The position numbers and the translations under genes are program-made. Positions 37,622 through 50,461 of a stretch of 64,000 nt of DNA are shown here, one piece after another. Source of the DNA: Taenia hydatigena (taxonomy: Eukaryota > Platyhelminthes > Cestoda > Cyclophyllidea > Taeniidae); NCBI GenBank assembly GCA_036345935.2, contig JADWOT020001893.1:479986-543985 (forward strand). The letters run 5' to 3'. The number at the start of each line of letters is the position of its first letter. Within the stretch, counting starts at the first letter, position 1. The notes under the pieces are model-generated. The model saw nothing but the letters and a program-made list of their open reading frames with translations. It was not told the DNA's origin and searched no databases.

Positions 37622-38659
37622 CTGTGTCTATATCATTGAATATCGCCGAAAATATCACCGCAGACACATTGGAGGAGAAGGAAATTGAAGAAAGAAAGAG
37701 TTGTTTCCTAATCCATTTTACAAAAATGTTATGCATGCAAGGACTAGCAAGCAAAAATTAGCTGTGACTATGAAGACTTTACACGGACGTTTCCCAGCAA
37801 AGTAACGGGACAATTGGCAATACAGCCTGCATTTTCGTTTTCTCAATCTGACAAGACAAAATGAGGTCAATTATTTTTGGGCATAGAAAGCTCTACAACC
37901 GGGTTGCTATTTGATACATCAGCAGTCCATTTTCAGCATGTATTTTTGTGTAAACAGTTGCTTATTTGCAGCGGAATCCTGGTTTTGGCTTACTAAGCAG
38001 GGTAGCTACTCACCCATTAATCATTATTAACTTTCCCCATTCTCAGATGCGCCTGCAAATATTAGAGCCTCGAGCCCTCTCTACTGATCTGATCAAAATG
38101 CATACCCACACGATGAAGGGATTTGTCGGTAAACGTAGGATTGCCCACTGAATCGCGAACTCATTGGCAGAGTATTTTTGTGGTCATGTCGTCAGAATAT
38201 TCTATCCACATTTCAGTGCAAATATGTAGACTCGATGAACGCCCTTTACCTTTAATTGAATGTCTTCTTCGAAGTGGCCGTGAGCAGAATGTGGTGCTTG
38301 TAAATGGGTATGTCAGGCAGTTCCTCCGAATACGTCCAAAATCTACGCACTCAAAATTATCCGATGGCACCATCTTAAGAGGTGAATAAGGACATTTGCA
38401 TGTCCGCTCAAAACTTGGGAGGAGACTGATCGTTTAAGTGTTCCCAGAGGTAGAGTTGGTTCCGATGATATTAGACAATAGGCAATATTTGATCACTGAA
38501 TTACAAATAAGCAAATGGTTTTCAGCAAAGCTGATTTGAGCTAAGTCATTTAACTCCGCTAAATAAAAGAGAACAAACGAAGTGAGTCTGCGATGTAGCT
38601 AGAAATTCATAGCTCGATTGCCAGCGATCTCTTTTGACGGCACTATCGTGGCACACCCA

Positions 38660-38683
38660 TGATGGGCTTGCGAAAGCCCATCA
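38660..38683. other. Perfect 10-bp hairpin with GCGA tetraloop, unit 2
   Basis: Identical in stem and loop to the unit 1 copy at 12541-12564. Confidence 0.6.
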
Positions 38684-41600
38684 CTGACCAATGTTATGCT
38701 GAGCTGATTTACCCACCTCGCCACGTCGGTATTGAGGTCACGGAATATTCGCCTTCATCATGGGTCAGACTCAGTGTTGTTCATTTGTGCGCAAGGCCAA
38801 AGCTTTTGAACTCCAATGCGATGACTCAACCCTAATTTGTTAACTTGCAGTTAGCAATCAGTTACAACAATCGAACGCTTCCATATTCTCTGTTCAAAGT
38901 GTTAAGACGTCCGACGCTATACACAGAGAATGCAAAATCAAAGCAGTCTCAAATTATATTGAAATATTTGTAACTATTTCTCAATCTAACACATTGTAAT
39001 GTTTGACGGTTGAAATGAATCTTGGTAGATGTTTTCAAAGTTGGACAAAAGAGCTTCGGTTGGAGTATCGATGCAAACGTTTATTCCCACGTCAAAGGGC
39101 CACGGTTCCAATTCTTATGAGTGAAGCAATTTGGTGTTGATTAACGTTTGCATCAATGATCTGAATAGCCCTGAGAACTCCTTCTCCTGTTATCAACAGA
39201 GGAATTAATTTCCCATCTGATGAGCACTCCAGGTTACACATTCACCTGATGCAACAGGAAGCAACTGCAGGCGTAAAGTACCTCTGAGATGAGATCGGTC
39301 CCATTATGAAGCAGCTCTCTTGGAAGGTTCGCTGACCCAGTGAACTCACCAGCTTCTGCTTCCAACCTCTCCTAATATTTGCCATACGCAGAACCACCTT
39401 TGTAAATCTATCATTGCGCTTTGCAAGTGTCCTACTTAAGCACGATTTTTTCGGTGGAAGGTACCCAAATTTGGCGAATTCGCATAGCAAACAATTTTAG
39501 GTCAAACACGTATCGTAATATCATTGGCAGCATACTGCTAGGAACTCCGAAATCAGGTCTGTTGAATTCCTCACAGCATAAACAGTAAGAGCCCTTTACG
39601 TGTTACAATTTGACCGCCCATTGCGGCCGAATGTAGTTTACACAATAAACCGACGAATTAGCTAAGTTAGTTTTCTCATACGAGTGTAAACAATGCTGGT
39701 TGTATGTGACCGCTCGTTTATGAAGGCGTTGAGCCTTCAACTACGCTGCCTCCTGAGTTCTTCCCGGCTGACGTCTGTATTCACATTCATGTGATCATCC
39801 CTATATATTTGTTGTGGCTCACCCTTCCAGGATGCATTCCAACAATGTAAGGGGGTCTGACCGTGTGACAGTTTGACGAACGTGCCAAAAATGGCTTTCT
39901 GTGCCACTGTTGCGCATTCTATGCACTTCCAGTGTAAATCTTCTATTTTGTGATTCAATGAGTGCAAATTGGATCCGTGCCTCGCATGTTTTAATCTGAT
40001 CCCCTGGTTAAGAAAACTTTAGCCCTAAATTCCTAACAGCTCTAGCAAAATTCAATAAACAACTAAATATATGAAAATTCAGATCCTGGCGTATTCAAGA
40101 ACGGCTTCAGCAACGGTAGCACGAGTAATTATTGAGTGATGTGTGTACCAGTTATCCCACATTCAAATCCAACTTGGACACATTTTTGCTTACACCTCGT
40201 TAAATTCCAGAGTTTTCACACAAGAAATATGAAGAAGTGCAACAGTGCCCACTCAGCAGTCACAAGTTGGTAAAAAGCGTTTGCTTACATGCAAATAGCT
40301 AACCCATTCTGCAGAGCTTTTACTACATGATGTGCCGAGTGTTCGATTGCTACTTAAATAGTAAGCCCGTAGCACTTTGTTCGCTCATTCAAGGGTAGCA
40401 GCTTTAGCATTTCTAAAATCGCAAAACTTGGACTTGAGGCATGGCCTACTGAAAGAAAATATTCCTATCGCGCCATCACCAAGAGTGTGTTACAGTTCTC
40501 ATAAAGTAGTGCATGTTTACTTGCTAAGGGTAGATTGTGAGGAGAAAGGTCATCATAAAATAAATATTCAGAGATCGAGGAGAAAGTGCTGCGGGTTATA
40601 ATAGTCTGCAAGATGTATAAAGGGCTTTTCAGGATCATTTGGAATGGACGGGTTGCTTAAACGACCAGTTCGCTGCGGGTGAATTTGCAAGAGAAGGAAA
40701 GATTTCGCCATTAAATGCTACTCTCAATAATCTGTCATTCTCTCGCACCTTACTGTGAGAACAGGGAACCCACCTCATTTAATTTAAATATTTCATTTCT
40801 ATCGAAATTCACGCTTCCTGTCTGAACAGTTGCAACATACAACATGGTCGTAGTGGCCGACCTGTTGGCTAAGAACAGTTTGACAGCCAATGCTGTGTAG
40901 CTGAAATAGAACTGGTGGTTGTTTATGCACCGCTATCAACTCAGCAAAATACGCGTTTTAAAGCATTCGAACAAATTTTGAATGCTTATCTCTTGCTACT
41001 TAAGCCCAAGGGAAATAAAATTTGTTGAGCACTGGAGACCTCCATTTGAATTACTTTCGTATGGTCAACCGGCTGATTTTGATCTTGGCAGGTAGCAAAG
41101 ATTATGTGGTGTTGAGTCTTAATGACAATGCTTTTGTTGGTTGGAAAATTAAATTGCAAAGACAATGGATAATTTCATTAAAAAGAGAGGGACAGTTTTG
41201 AGTGCTCACTTCGAAGTATTGTAAGGTCCTTCTTTCGACGTAGCGTAATGCAATCCTCAGTTGAATTGTATGATTTAAATGAATGTGACCTGAACTATTT
41301 TAGGCAATTACAACTAAAATTCGAAGTGTGCTTTTTTGATTTGGTGTAGACATCTGGATTTCATCCGGTTTAAGCAAACACCAAATGTAATACATTTTCT
41401 ATTTTAGCAAAGACTGAAAACCAACGTTCTTCTCAGCTTGCAACCAAATGGAGAGTTCCCATGTTTCGCAAAAGTCGAACAGTGTCACGCAGCAGACGAG
41501 AAGCGGAAAGCCCCTACTCATCTGTTTTCCTCTACCCTGTGGTTTCCACACATACTCCAAATTATCCCAGTGTGGGGTTATCAATTATTCCAGTGATGTG

Positions 41601-42636
41601 GTGCCATCACTGGATGAGGGATGAGTCAAACCGGGAAAGGGTGGAATTATCTTATCCCGGAGTGTCATGTAGGAGGCAGGCGAGTCTAATAGCCAGTTCG
41701 CCTCATCTGAATGCTCGTCAGGAAAGTGTACATACGGGCATGTAAATGCTTGCTCCCTTTCCCTCCAAACGTGTCATAAAATGCTGCCACACTTCTGCCC
41801 GGTACCAGTCATTAGTGGTTGGGCTGCAAACCGCAGCATTGCTCGTGAATGCTTTCATAAAGACAGGAATAAACATCTAACCAAGAATCGCATGCATTTT
41901 AGGGGTAAAATGTGTTCATAAACCTGGTTCGGTAAATTTCTGTTTCGTCTGTTTCGTTAGGGTTAACGTTCTTAGTTACTTTCCCATCATATTGTACAGT
42001 TACTACAAAATAGGTGTTTCGCTACTTCGCCTTCCATGCTGATAAGTATTTGTGTTTTGTTTTTAGATTTGGATGTAAATCATGCTGATAATTGTGGTTG
42101 AGAAGAGGTAATGCGTATAAACTCGAGTAAATACAAGAAGAGCACATTAATGAGGCGGGCATATTTGCATGCTTCCAATGGCCCAGCAAACAATTAAAGA
42201 TGGAACGATGGTCTCTGCTAGATAAGCAAATTGGGCTAACAATGCTGGAAATGATAAAGGAATTCCAACTAATGACTTCTTTTGCTTGTAAAATTTGACT
42301 GCTTCTAGGTGTCTTGGTTAGTATATTTGTGTCTATAATTTTGTTCGATAAGGTTTCCCTGGGATCGTACCACCATAAGATCTAAGTATTTTAGAATCAG
42401 TTTTGAAAATAATTTTGTTCCAGCTTATAACAAAATTGCATGATTGTTGTGTGCACAATGAACTTACTTATTCCTCCAAACGTAAGCTATTGCAGTCAAA
42501 TCCCATTCCCAACGATGCGCAAGCATGTGCCCTTCGCTTTGTGCAAGGTTTAGTCCTCGACAGCAAAAGTACCTCACACATCCAGCAGTAGTACTTTACA
42601 TTCATCTTAGACTGTCTGTGACATTTTTTATTTCAG

Positions 42637-42882
42637 TTTCCAATGCAGGCACAGCCAAATCACCACGAAGGGATCCCTACTCATCGAAGAAGTACGGAAG
42701 GAAAATATCGAGAAGTGTTGCTCTCCAATTCTATACCTAACAATCACATTTTCGCAAGAGTGATTTATAAGAATACGAAAGACCCTCATTTGACTCCATT
42801 GGCGGTCTTGACTTCCCCATGTAATGGTTTTCTTCCACCAACGAAAGGCGCAACGCATTTTTCGGACGCATTCTGCAAGTAG
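42637..42882 (+). other. Possible coding exon, unit 2 copy (longer frame)
   Basis: The same TTTATTTCAG acceptor as in unit 1 leads into an 81-codon frame ending in TAG at 42880-42882. Against unit 1 there are few changes: one silent, one Phe/Val and the stop/Cys difference. It has no recognisable domain and no identified upstream exon. Confidence 0.15.
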
Positions 42883-43638
42883 TCACGCCTTTAAGGAGTA
42901 TGAGAGCGTAATGTAATGTAATGTTGTTAGCATTAATATTGAGATCCATGAGTCGGAAAAGTTGCATTCAATGTCAAAAAGCAATTTAACTTAGTGCAGC
43001 TTCATCCATTTGCTCCCTGTTCGCTTTGTTCAACGGCCTCGAATCTCTCTGCGATTCTACCTCAGTGGCAAGCATCACAGTGACGATTGAGAGGAGAAGA
43101 ATACACTGCGAGACAAAGACAAGGTCTCAAATCGATTTAATTCGCATTCTCTGTTTCTTTGGCTTCAGTTCTCCGGGGTATTACCGAACTATTTTAAGAA
43201 AAATATGCATAAATGTAGGCTAAGGTCTGATTCTATTCCACAGAAAAGCCGTTCGTTTAATAAATGGTTCCTAAATAAAATTTCTATTCGATTTTCCCCT
43301 TTCCCTTCTTTACAACTGCCTCACCATCTCAATGTTATTTCCCTACAAATAAAACATAAGAACCTGAGATCCCTGGGTTTCGCATTTCTTTTGTAGTTTG
43401 TAATTAAATTTCACATCGTCGATGAATCACAGGTGTCTCCAGAAGTATTTTAATCACCCCAACTTTGCACTAGACTCTTTCCGCTCTTGACATCTCGCAT
43501 CCTCTAGGGCTGAGAAGTGTACAAATTAATTTATAATGACAGGTCAATTAAAGAGGTGACTAGCGATGTGCATGAGCTCTTAATAGCACCGACAACTTCC
43601 TTTGATATTCCCCACAACACTCAAATAATTGGCCTCGG

Positions 43639-43693
43639 AGCCACCTCATTCACTGCCAATCAGGTGGGTTGATTGGTAAGTGGAGAGGTGGCT
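43639..43693. ncRNA. 55-nt bulged hairpin, unit 2 (possible structured RNA)
   Basis: Identical over all 55 nt to the hairpin at 17524-17578, while the flanks contain substitutions (for example just after the hairpin, TTGAACGG in unit 1 against TTGGACGG in unit 2). Confidence 0.3.
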
Positions 43694-46600
43694 AGTTGGA
43701 CGGTAGGTTGAGTAATTAATCGTCCAACCAAATAGGCATGAGAAATTACAAACAAAAGCAAACACTTCAGTTGTTTCCATGCAGACAAACATGCATGCTT
43801 ATTTCGAAACAAAGTAAACAGTACAACATGTTAACAGGGACTATGATGAGGAGTGGCAAAGACAAGTCGTATTTGTGTCCGACTTCCTAGAATGACTGCA
43901 GAAGTACAAAGCATTGCGAGAACCAACTCTCGATTTGAGTTACTCGTCTTCATTAACTGTGCAGACCTCAATCATTCGCAATCCAAATAAAGCCGGTTTT
44001 TCGCATAAAATAAAATTGCAGGTCAAATTATGCAAATCGTGAGTGTTTGTAAATGTAGATTTTTTCTTATCGTATACGTGGCCTGGACTTGGAAAGGGTG
44101 AATTTCAACGATGGGTCTGTTGATGAATTTGCAAATGGTACAAAATTTGCTTTCGTTGGTTAAAAGTTTCCACAAAATTTGGATGAAGAGCAGACTGCCA
44201 AATAAGACTTGCCGTCACTTGCCTTGTATTCCGACTGTAAACTTAAATGTCGAGCAGGATTAAAACAGTAAAGCTGCAAGGACTAGTCTCGCTGCAATTA
44301 ATCAGGTGTCATATTATAACACTGCCACAACTCTAGCCCAACAGACAGGACGTTTTAATTGACTGTACCCATAATCATGTAATTTTGATCGTGCTCTTGT
44401 AAGGTAGTCGAAATTAGAACAAATAAATTTTAAAGCCAATGCAGCAGTCAGTGTGATTCAGTTGGAAGCACTAAAACTAAATGAATGAGCTATAGAGACA
44501 GACATTGATACTTGGGTGCAGTCAATGCGAATGAAATGCAAACTCTAATTCGATGTGGTAACAAGCCCTCAAGAACCAACTAAAACTTGCCAAAATTAGG
44601 AACGATGTGTGAGGCGAGAAGGGTTTGATGAGATTTTATGCAGGGCTCTTTGAAGAAATGCTGTTAGCGTCGCTTACAGTGTCTGCGGTATTAATTCAAA
44701 TGCCAGTGTCCTTAAGCCAAGTAGAGAATCTGCGTCGAAAGTCGGGTTCATGAAGTGCGAGAGAGGGTTCCGCATACTGCGGGATTAATTAGTAGAAGAA
44801 GTAGATGGTTAGAAGGTTTGATTAGGTTGGGAGATGATCCCATTTCAACGGATGAGAACTGTTTGCAATTTTAAGCATCTGATTCCTGAAGTAAGAGAGA
44901 GGTGCAACACTAATGTTAAGGTGGAACTTTTATAACTCAGGATGCAGATTTTGCATAAATCCTCACGGAAGTTAGGAATTCATGTTGCATAAGGGCAATG
45001 CTTAATGCTTTGTCTAAGCTTCATGCGTAATCACTATAACTTGGCAACATTGTTCTCTACTCACCCTGCATCAGTGGCAGAGGTGACCATAAAAAGGACT
45101 TACTTGTGTATAAACCCTAAGCTCACATTCTGTTAGACGCAAAACTCGGTCATGCGGAGCCTCTTTTCATTCCACCTAACTTTAAGCACATTACATTCTC
45201 AAAATTTTCTGCCTAATTTTTCAACGGGGCACAACGTCACTAATGGAATAAAATAAATCGCAATTTAAAGCCACCAGATTTCGGTGCCTCAGACTTATTG
45301 CCTTAATAAGCAGGCGCCGCCTTCCTTGCTCTGCGTTATTTCCGACACTAGACTTCAATTTTCCCCAGGACTAAATTAATGCCAGGACAGACCGACCAGT
45401 TAACGACCATTCCACCAAAAATATGCATAAATATGGGCCATAAAATAGGACTCAAACATATCCTACGCAGCTTTGAGAATTCGAATTTCTCATGTAAGCA
45501 AAGCGTTGCAACTTAGACGACATTCGTCCCTTGCCAACTATTAAGAGACTACCGAATACTCTGTTGAATAAATTCATTTCAAATATGGAATTGTCGATAT
45601 AGCGTTCCACTTATCAGCTATGCACACCACCTGACTAGGATTTTGTGGACCTTAAAGGACAGAGTTGGTAAAATGCGTGTTTGATGTAGGAAGATTTATA
45701 GATTTTGTAATGGACGGTTCTTTTAGAACGCTCTGCTGCTCGCATACTACAATGGACTGAGGATCCGGTGTCGTGTAGAATGAGACTACGTTCCCCAATC
45801 ATCGTATTGTGTAGCATGAGAACTTGCAACATGAGAATTCACCATGTCCTTGGGAGGGCTACTCCGATAAGGTATAACAACTTTGTAAACAAGTTTTTCT
45901 TATTCGGCTTCCTAGCTCTATCCAGTCCTACTAATCAACAATACTTTGCTGTCTGTTATGCTTTGCATATTTAAACAATCTAGCTGTGGCTCACTCCATA
46001 CAATGAATTCTGGCTCAATACCAAGACTATGCAGCGGATTGCTTGGAGGTAATCACATGCACTTTTGCTTGCTTAAGGAACGCCAGAATGCAATGACTAT
46101 TTCCCAACACAAATCAGTCCATCAGCAAGTGATCTAACAATGAGGTGTCCTTAAAACAAACGTGAGAGGAGAGAGGAACAATGATTAATATTTGGTTGTA
46201 ACCTACCGTCAATAATTACTGCATGCACTTTGAAACCCATTCTCAACTCCATCCCTCCTCTGTATGTGCGGGCGTTAACCAATTGCCTCATCATTCGCGT
46301 CCCGCGAGACATCACTTGGAGCCTCTTCTATCACTTCAGTCTTAAAATAACTCGACGAATGAGCTGGGTAAAATGTTTTGCTTTTCGCTTAGCTTGATGC
46401 ATTTATTGGTATTTGATTCAGTTCTACGTTTTAGTTTGTAAATGTTGATTTCAAACTCGCGTAAATTTTGCAATCATTATAAAGCGGAGTTTGTAAACTG
46501 AGAAGTAGTTCAAGGTAACCTAGATGATGTCGGATTAAAATGAGAAAAGACCAGCAGATCCCATGATAGATTCCACAAGACCTACATGCATCGGTGGTTT

Positions 46601-49600
46601 AAAGGGTATTCATTTAGGCAGTCGCTGGCGTTATCCACTGTCCTACAAGCCGCGGGCGCCCACCTCTTCAAAGGCATGCTCGAAAATACTCCACCATACT
46701 CTGATGCCCTACGTCGTAGTTGAAATCCTCTTCCCTAGTTGTTTCTAGGCACTATGGAAAGGCCACCTGCCTTCGTCGCCTTTTTATGCCTCCAATAAAG
46801 GATATGAGTTAAACTAGACAATTTGCTGCCTGTTGCAATGTTACCACTTTAAGTTGAGCAGTTCTTCCAGATGAATAGAAATATTAATATCTTTGGTGTT
46901 TAGTATTTTGTTAGGTGTAAATCAACACAGTCGGGAACATAATCAGTCTTTATTTTTCCTTATTCCGCCCCAATAACTCGCAGTTTCATCAACTCAGACT
47001 TCTCTGTCACTAAGCCTAATTGTAAATGATTCACCACTGAGTTTCAACTGTTAGTTTTATTGTAGCTTTGCTGACAAGATTCACAAAAACTTGACAATAA
47101 ATTGCATAACTGAAAGGCTACAGGCAAAATCATTTAAATCAAAACGTAATCATTTAAAAGCCGGCCTGAGCACGCATCGTCATTTATTCATTATTAGCAT
47201 TAGGAGGAAAGGAGGAAAACTGGACTGCTGCAATGATAAATACAGAACTTAGGACAGGTGGAGCACATGCGATGTTGCCTAGATAAATGACAGGCGCTGG
47301 TGATCACGAGAAAAACAGGCGTATTTCTCCTTGCGCCATGTTTCTTCTCAGTGCTTCAAAACGCGAAAGATGTTCGCTGAAGACTTGTCTAGTGCTGAGG
47401 TTTCTCTGAATAAATATTTAAGTTGTCTACACTAGTTTAATAATATCTGACGTAACAACATATCTTAGAAATTCCTGAAAGGCCTTCTTAGCACGGTCCC
47501 GTAACTCTGCGATTTGCAAAGGCGGGAAGATGAAGCTGGGCTGAGGTAGTTTTGTTATCTGCGAGCGTGGTATGGTTGATTTCATCGTTTTGACACAATT
47601 TAGCCGCCTGATACCGTATGCTAGGAAGCCATAGGACATAATGCATTACCACTGGATGCTTACTCTGATCACGTTTGATAATAAGCAGCCGTTTGGACCA
47701 TTTGGCAAAATATGAGCCAGCCAAATTTGTGTTCCATGGTTGACGATGAAGAATCAACCACCACATTCCACTCGGCGAGTAAACTCACCTTGCAATTGCG
47801 TAGCAAGAAGTACATGCGGGATGCGTTCTAGTTAATCGACAGACGTCTGCAGTGGCTAAGCTTTGACAATGGTAGTTAGTCAGGTGTTGGCCCAACGGCT
47901 GCTCGCACATCATGCAATCCTGTCATGGCTTGGACGTCGTGGTCATTAAGCGCATCCCACATACCACTTCGACCAACCGCATTCTTCGAGAATTGCAACA
48001 GAGTTTTCAAAGTTCTAGTTCTATTCATGTAAAGCGAGACGTTCGCCTTTAATCACATGGAGTGGGACAATGCATTAATTCCTGGTCCTCCTAGTCACTG
48101 CTTTTAACGACTTTTCCTTCATCCAAGTGTTAACTACTCGAAAACGCGATCGCGCATAAGAATGGCAGTCGACAAAATCGTACAAGTTGGGCTTAATATG
48201 CGTTAGCGTGCTATCTCAACAGTTTCTCGATAATATTATTTACCAGTCAATGTCTGTGGATTTTACTTGGACAAAATTTTACACAAATGCTACCATGGGT
48301 TTTGTGTTGAATAATGCCATTTTGACTAGTATGCGACATATGCAGCGGCTACTGGTGGATGCACGCATTCAACACTCACTAATGTTTGTGACAGCACAAC
48401 GGTAGCATGCCTTTCATTCTGGACAATTTATAAGCTCAGCTTCAACTTAAACACCTAAAGTATATGAGTTCGGATGTTAATGGTTGTAAAGCCAAACCAC
48501 TGCATGGCAGATGTTTGCTTAACTCGTAGAGCTCTCCTTGGGAAAACTGAGCTTCATGCATCCAAAGTTTGAGGTTTTCCTCTTTTATCATTAAACCGAA
48601 GTGCCGCCGATCAAGCATGTGCTTAAATCCTGCTAAACGTAGCTTCAAGCATCAAGACTCGCTGCTTGGAATCCTGCAGAAGATATTTCTTTAAGGTTGC
48701 CAAAACTCATTTACTCTCAACGACGCCTCAACTGCAGATGTTTAGCAACAAAAAAGGTGACAATTTTTGTGATTTGTTTGCCTAAACCAATTAGTAATAA
48801 GCTTTCCATCTATTTCAGGAATCAGTGACTAACTGGAGAAATGGAGAGGCTTGTTTATGTTGGGGCTAACTTATCGGCGCTACTACTGTGCAACCCATGT
48901 CTCTCATGAGGTAGCAGAAAATCGTGAAGGTAGACTTGTTGTGTGCGTGTAGATTGAATAAGAAACTGCATACAAAGATCCCGAGAACCCGCATAATTTA
49001 ATGATTGCTAAATCATGACATTGAGATATGGCAAAGCGATGTGAAATAAACCTTCCCCAACTATGAATTTAGCCTAAGTGACCCAAAATACAAAACACGC
49101 TTGAAGTACATTAGTTTCAAGTGGCAGTTAAAGACAAGTGCTTAAAGTTGGATGAAGTATCAAACCGTGCATTCATTAATCCTGAATTAATTGGAATATC
49201 AATATAAGCTTCAAGAAAAATAGAAAAAAATCGAGTTCCCTTAAAAGTTTCTACGAAAGAGCACTTTGCAATAATAAGCTGTACTGACACCTGCGCGAAC
49301 TACTTTGGGTCGTCCGACATGCACACAATTTGATGCTATTTTTTGGAATTTGGTAAATAGGAACGAAGTTGCCCAAATTAAGATGATGGGTCAAGGAACT
49401 TATTCTTAACGGTTCAGTCAGATATTTGACCTTTCAAGTGAGAAGTGAGCTTGCCTCCTCAGTGCTAAAACGAGAGCTTATAACCACTTCGGATGATTCA
49501 TGCAGAACAACCAATGCTGCCTCCTTCATTCGCCAATTCAAAGCTTCATTCGAATTGAGTCGGGATGGGTTAGATTTCTAATTATAGAACTGACCTTTCG

Positions 49601-50189
49601 GATCAAAAGCTCTAGCGAACTTGGACATCTAACCTCAATACGCGTTTTGCTTGATTATCCAATTGTTGTTAAGAATGATAGCTAATGGATGGCCTTGTTG
49701 ACATTACCATCATTTTTGGTGACATTGAATTAAGATAAAGTCGCAGTCTTACCAGCGGTGGCATTGTCTGCCCTTCACTAAGCACTGCTACTCCTCAACA
49801 AACTAAAATATATGAGCGGTGTAAAGTGAGACCCATTTCTTATGCGTGGTTGTGAATGTATGTTGACATCTGCCTTGTCAAACCAAAATTACAGGCTCAA
49901 TGCATTTCTCAACCACTCAACTGGCGACCTAAGTGCCTGTCCGACACACTCACTCATCACAGTCAATTTGGCTACTTGGCGTCAGATGATAATGCACACG
50001 TGAGTGGGCTTTAATTCATGATTTGTCATGGCTATCAATTTCGCCGATATGACGTTGACAAGTGAGGTTTGGAGTAAGTGCGTGCTTAAAGCAATTAGCA
50101 TCCAAACATGCTCTAAGCTAGCTTGGAACCAAAAACGCAGTTTGGTACAATTCGGCAAAAGCTAAAGCTAAATGTAAGGCGAGCGAAGT

Positions 50190-50461
50190 GCTGCATACTT
50201 GATTGGCTCTTAAGCTAATTGAACTCGAAGTTAATTAGTTAACAGTTGAAGTAATCCAGACGGCGTTGACAAGTTATCGCAACCTTCAATTGCTGCTCGA
50301 CCTACTCCAATTACAGATAAGCAAACAAATTTACGGCAAGTCTCGACACTAAGCAAGATACGATGCAACTGCTCGAAACCAGCCAAGAGTGTTATGCATC
50401 CCCATGGCCATTCACCCACCTTAATGTTCTCGCGTACTTGCTAGATTTTGTGCGAGAAGAC
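50190..50461. other. Unit 2 / unit 3 junction stretch
   Basis: Matches 27869-28141 and runs directly into the third unit. The 48 bp before it (50142-50189) align only loosely with unit 1 and include short repeats of GCTAAA, consistent with a repaired deletion end. Confidence 0.65.

Larger units (their letters stand above)
36252..50189. other. Downstream spacer of unit 2; fold-back element, otherwise no clear gene
   Basis: Holds the fold-back at 36641-37621, the GCGA hairpin at 38660-38683 and the bulged hairpin at 43639-43693. The 169-codon minus-strand frame of units 1 and 3 is cut to 82 codons by TGG to TGA. The possible exon at 42637-42882 is longer here than in unit 1. The homologue of the unit 1 minus-strand frame near 21391 is frameshifted. 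I support no gene. Confidence 0.55.
28142..50461 (+). repeat. Tandem segmental duplication, unit 2 (22.3 kb)
   Basis: This is the complete middle copy. It is collinear with unit 1 at an offset of about 26.1 kb from 31 kb onward, with frequent single-base differences and small indels. It lacks the unit 1 block 281-1855 (junction at 28421-28446), the segment corresponding to 3512-3926, about 50 bp near 29270 and the roughly 3.75 kb found at the end of unit 1. It is generally the most diverged of the three copies in the Kunitz tail, the downstream ORFs and the fold-back spacer. Confidence 0.93.
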
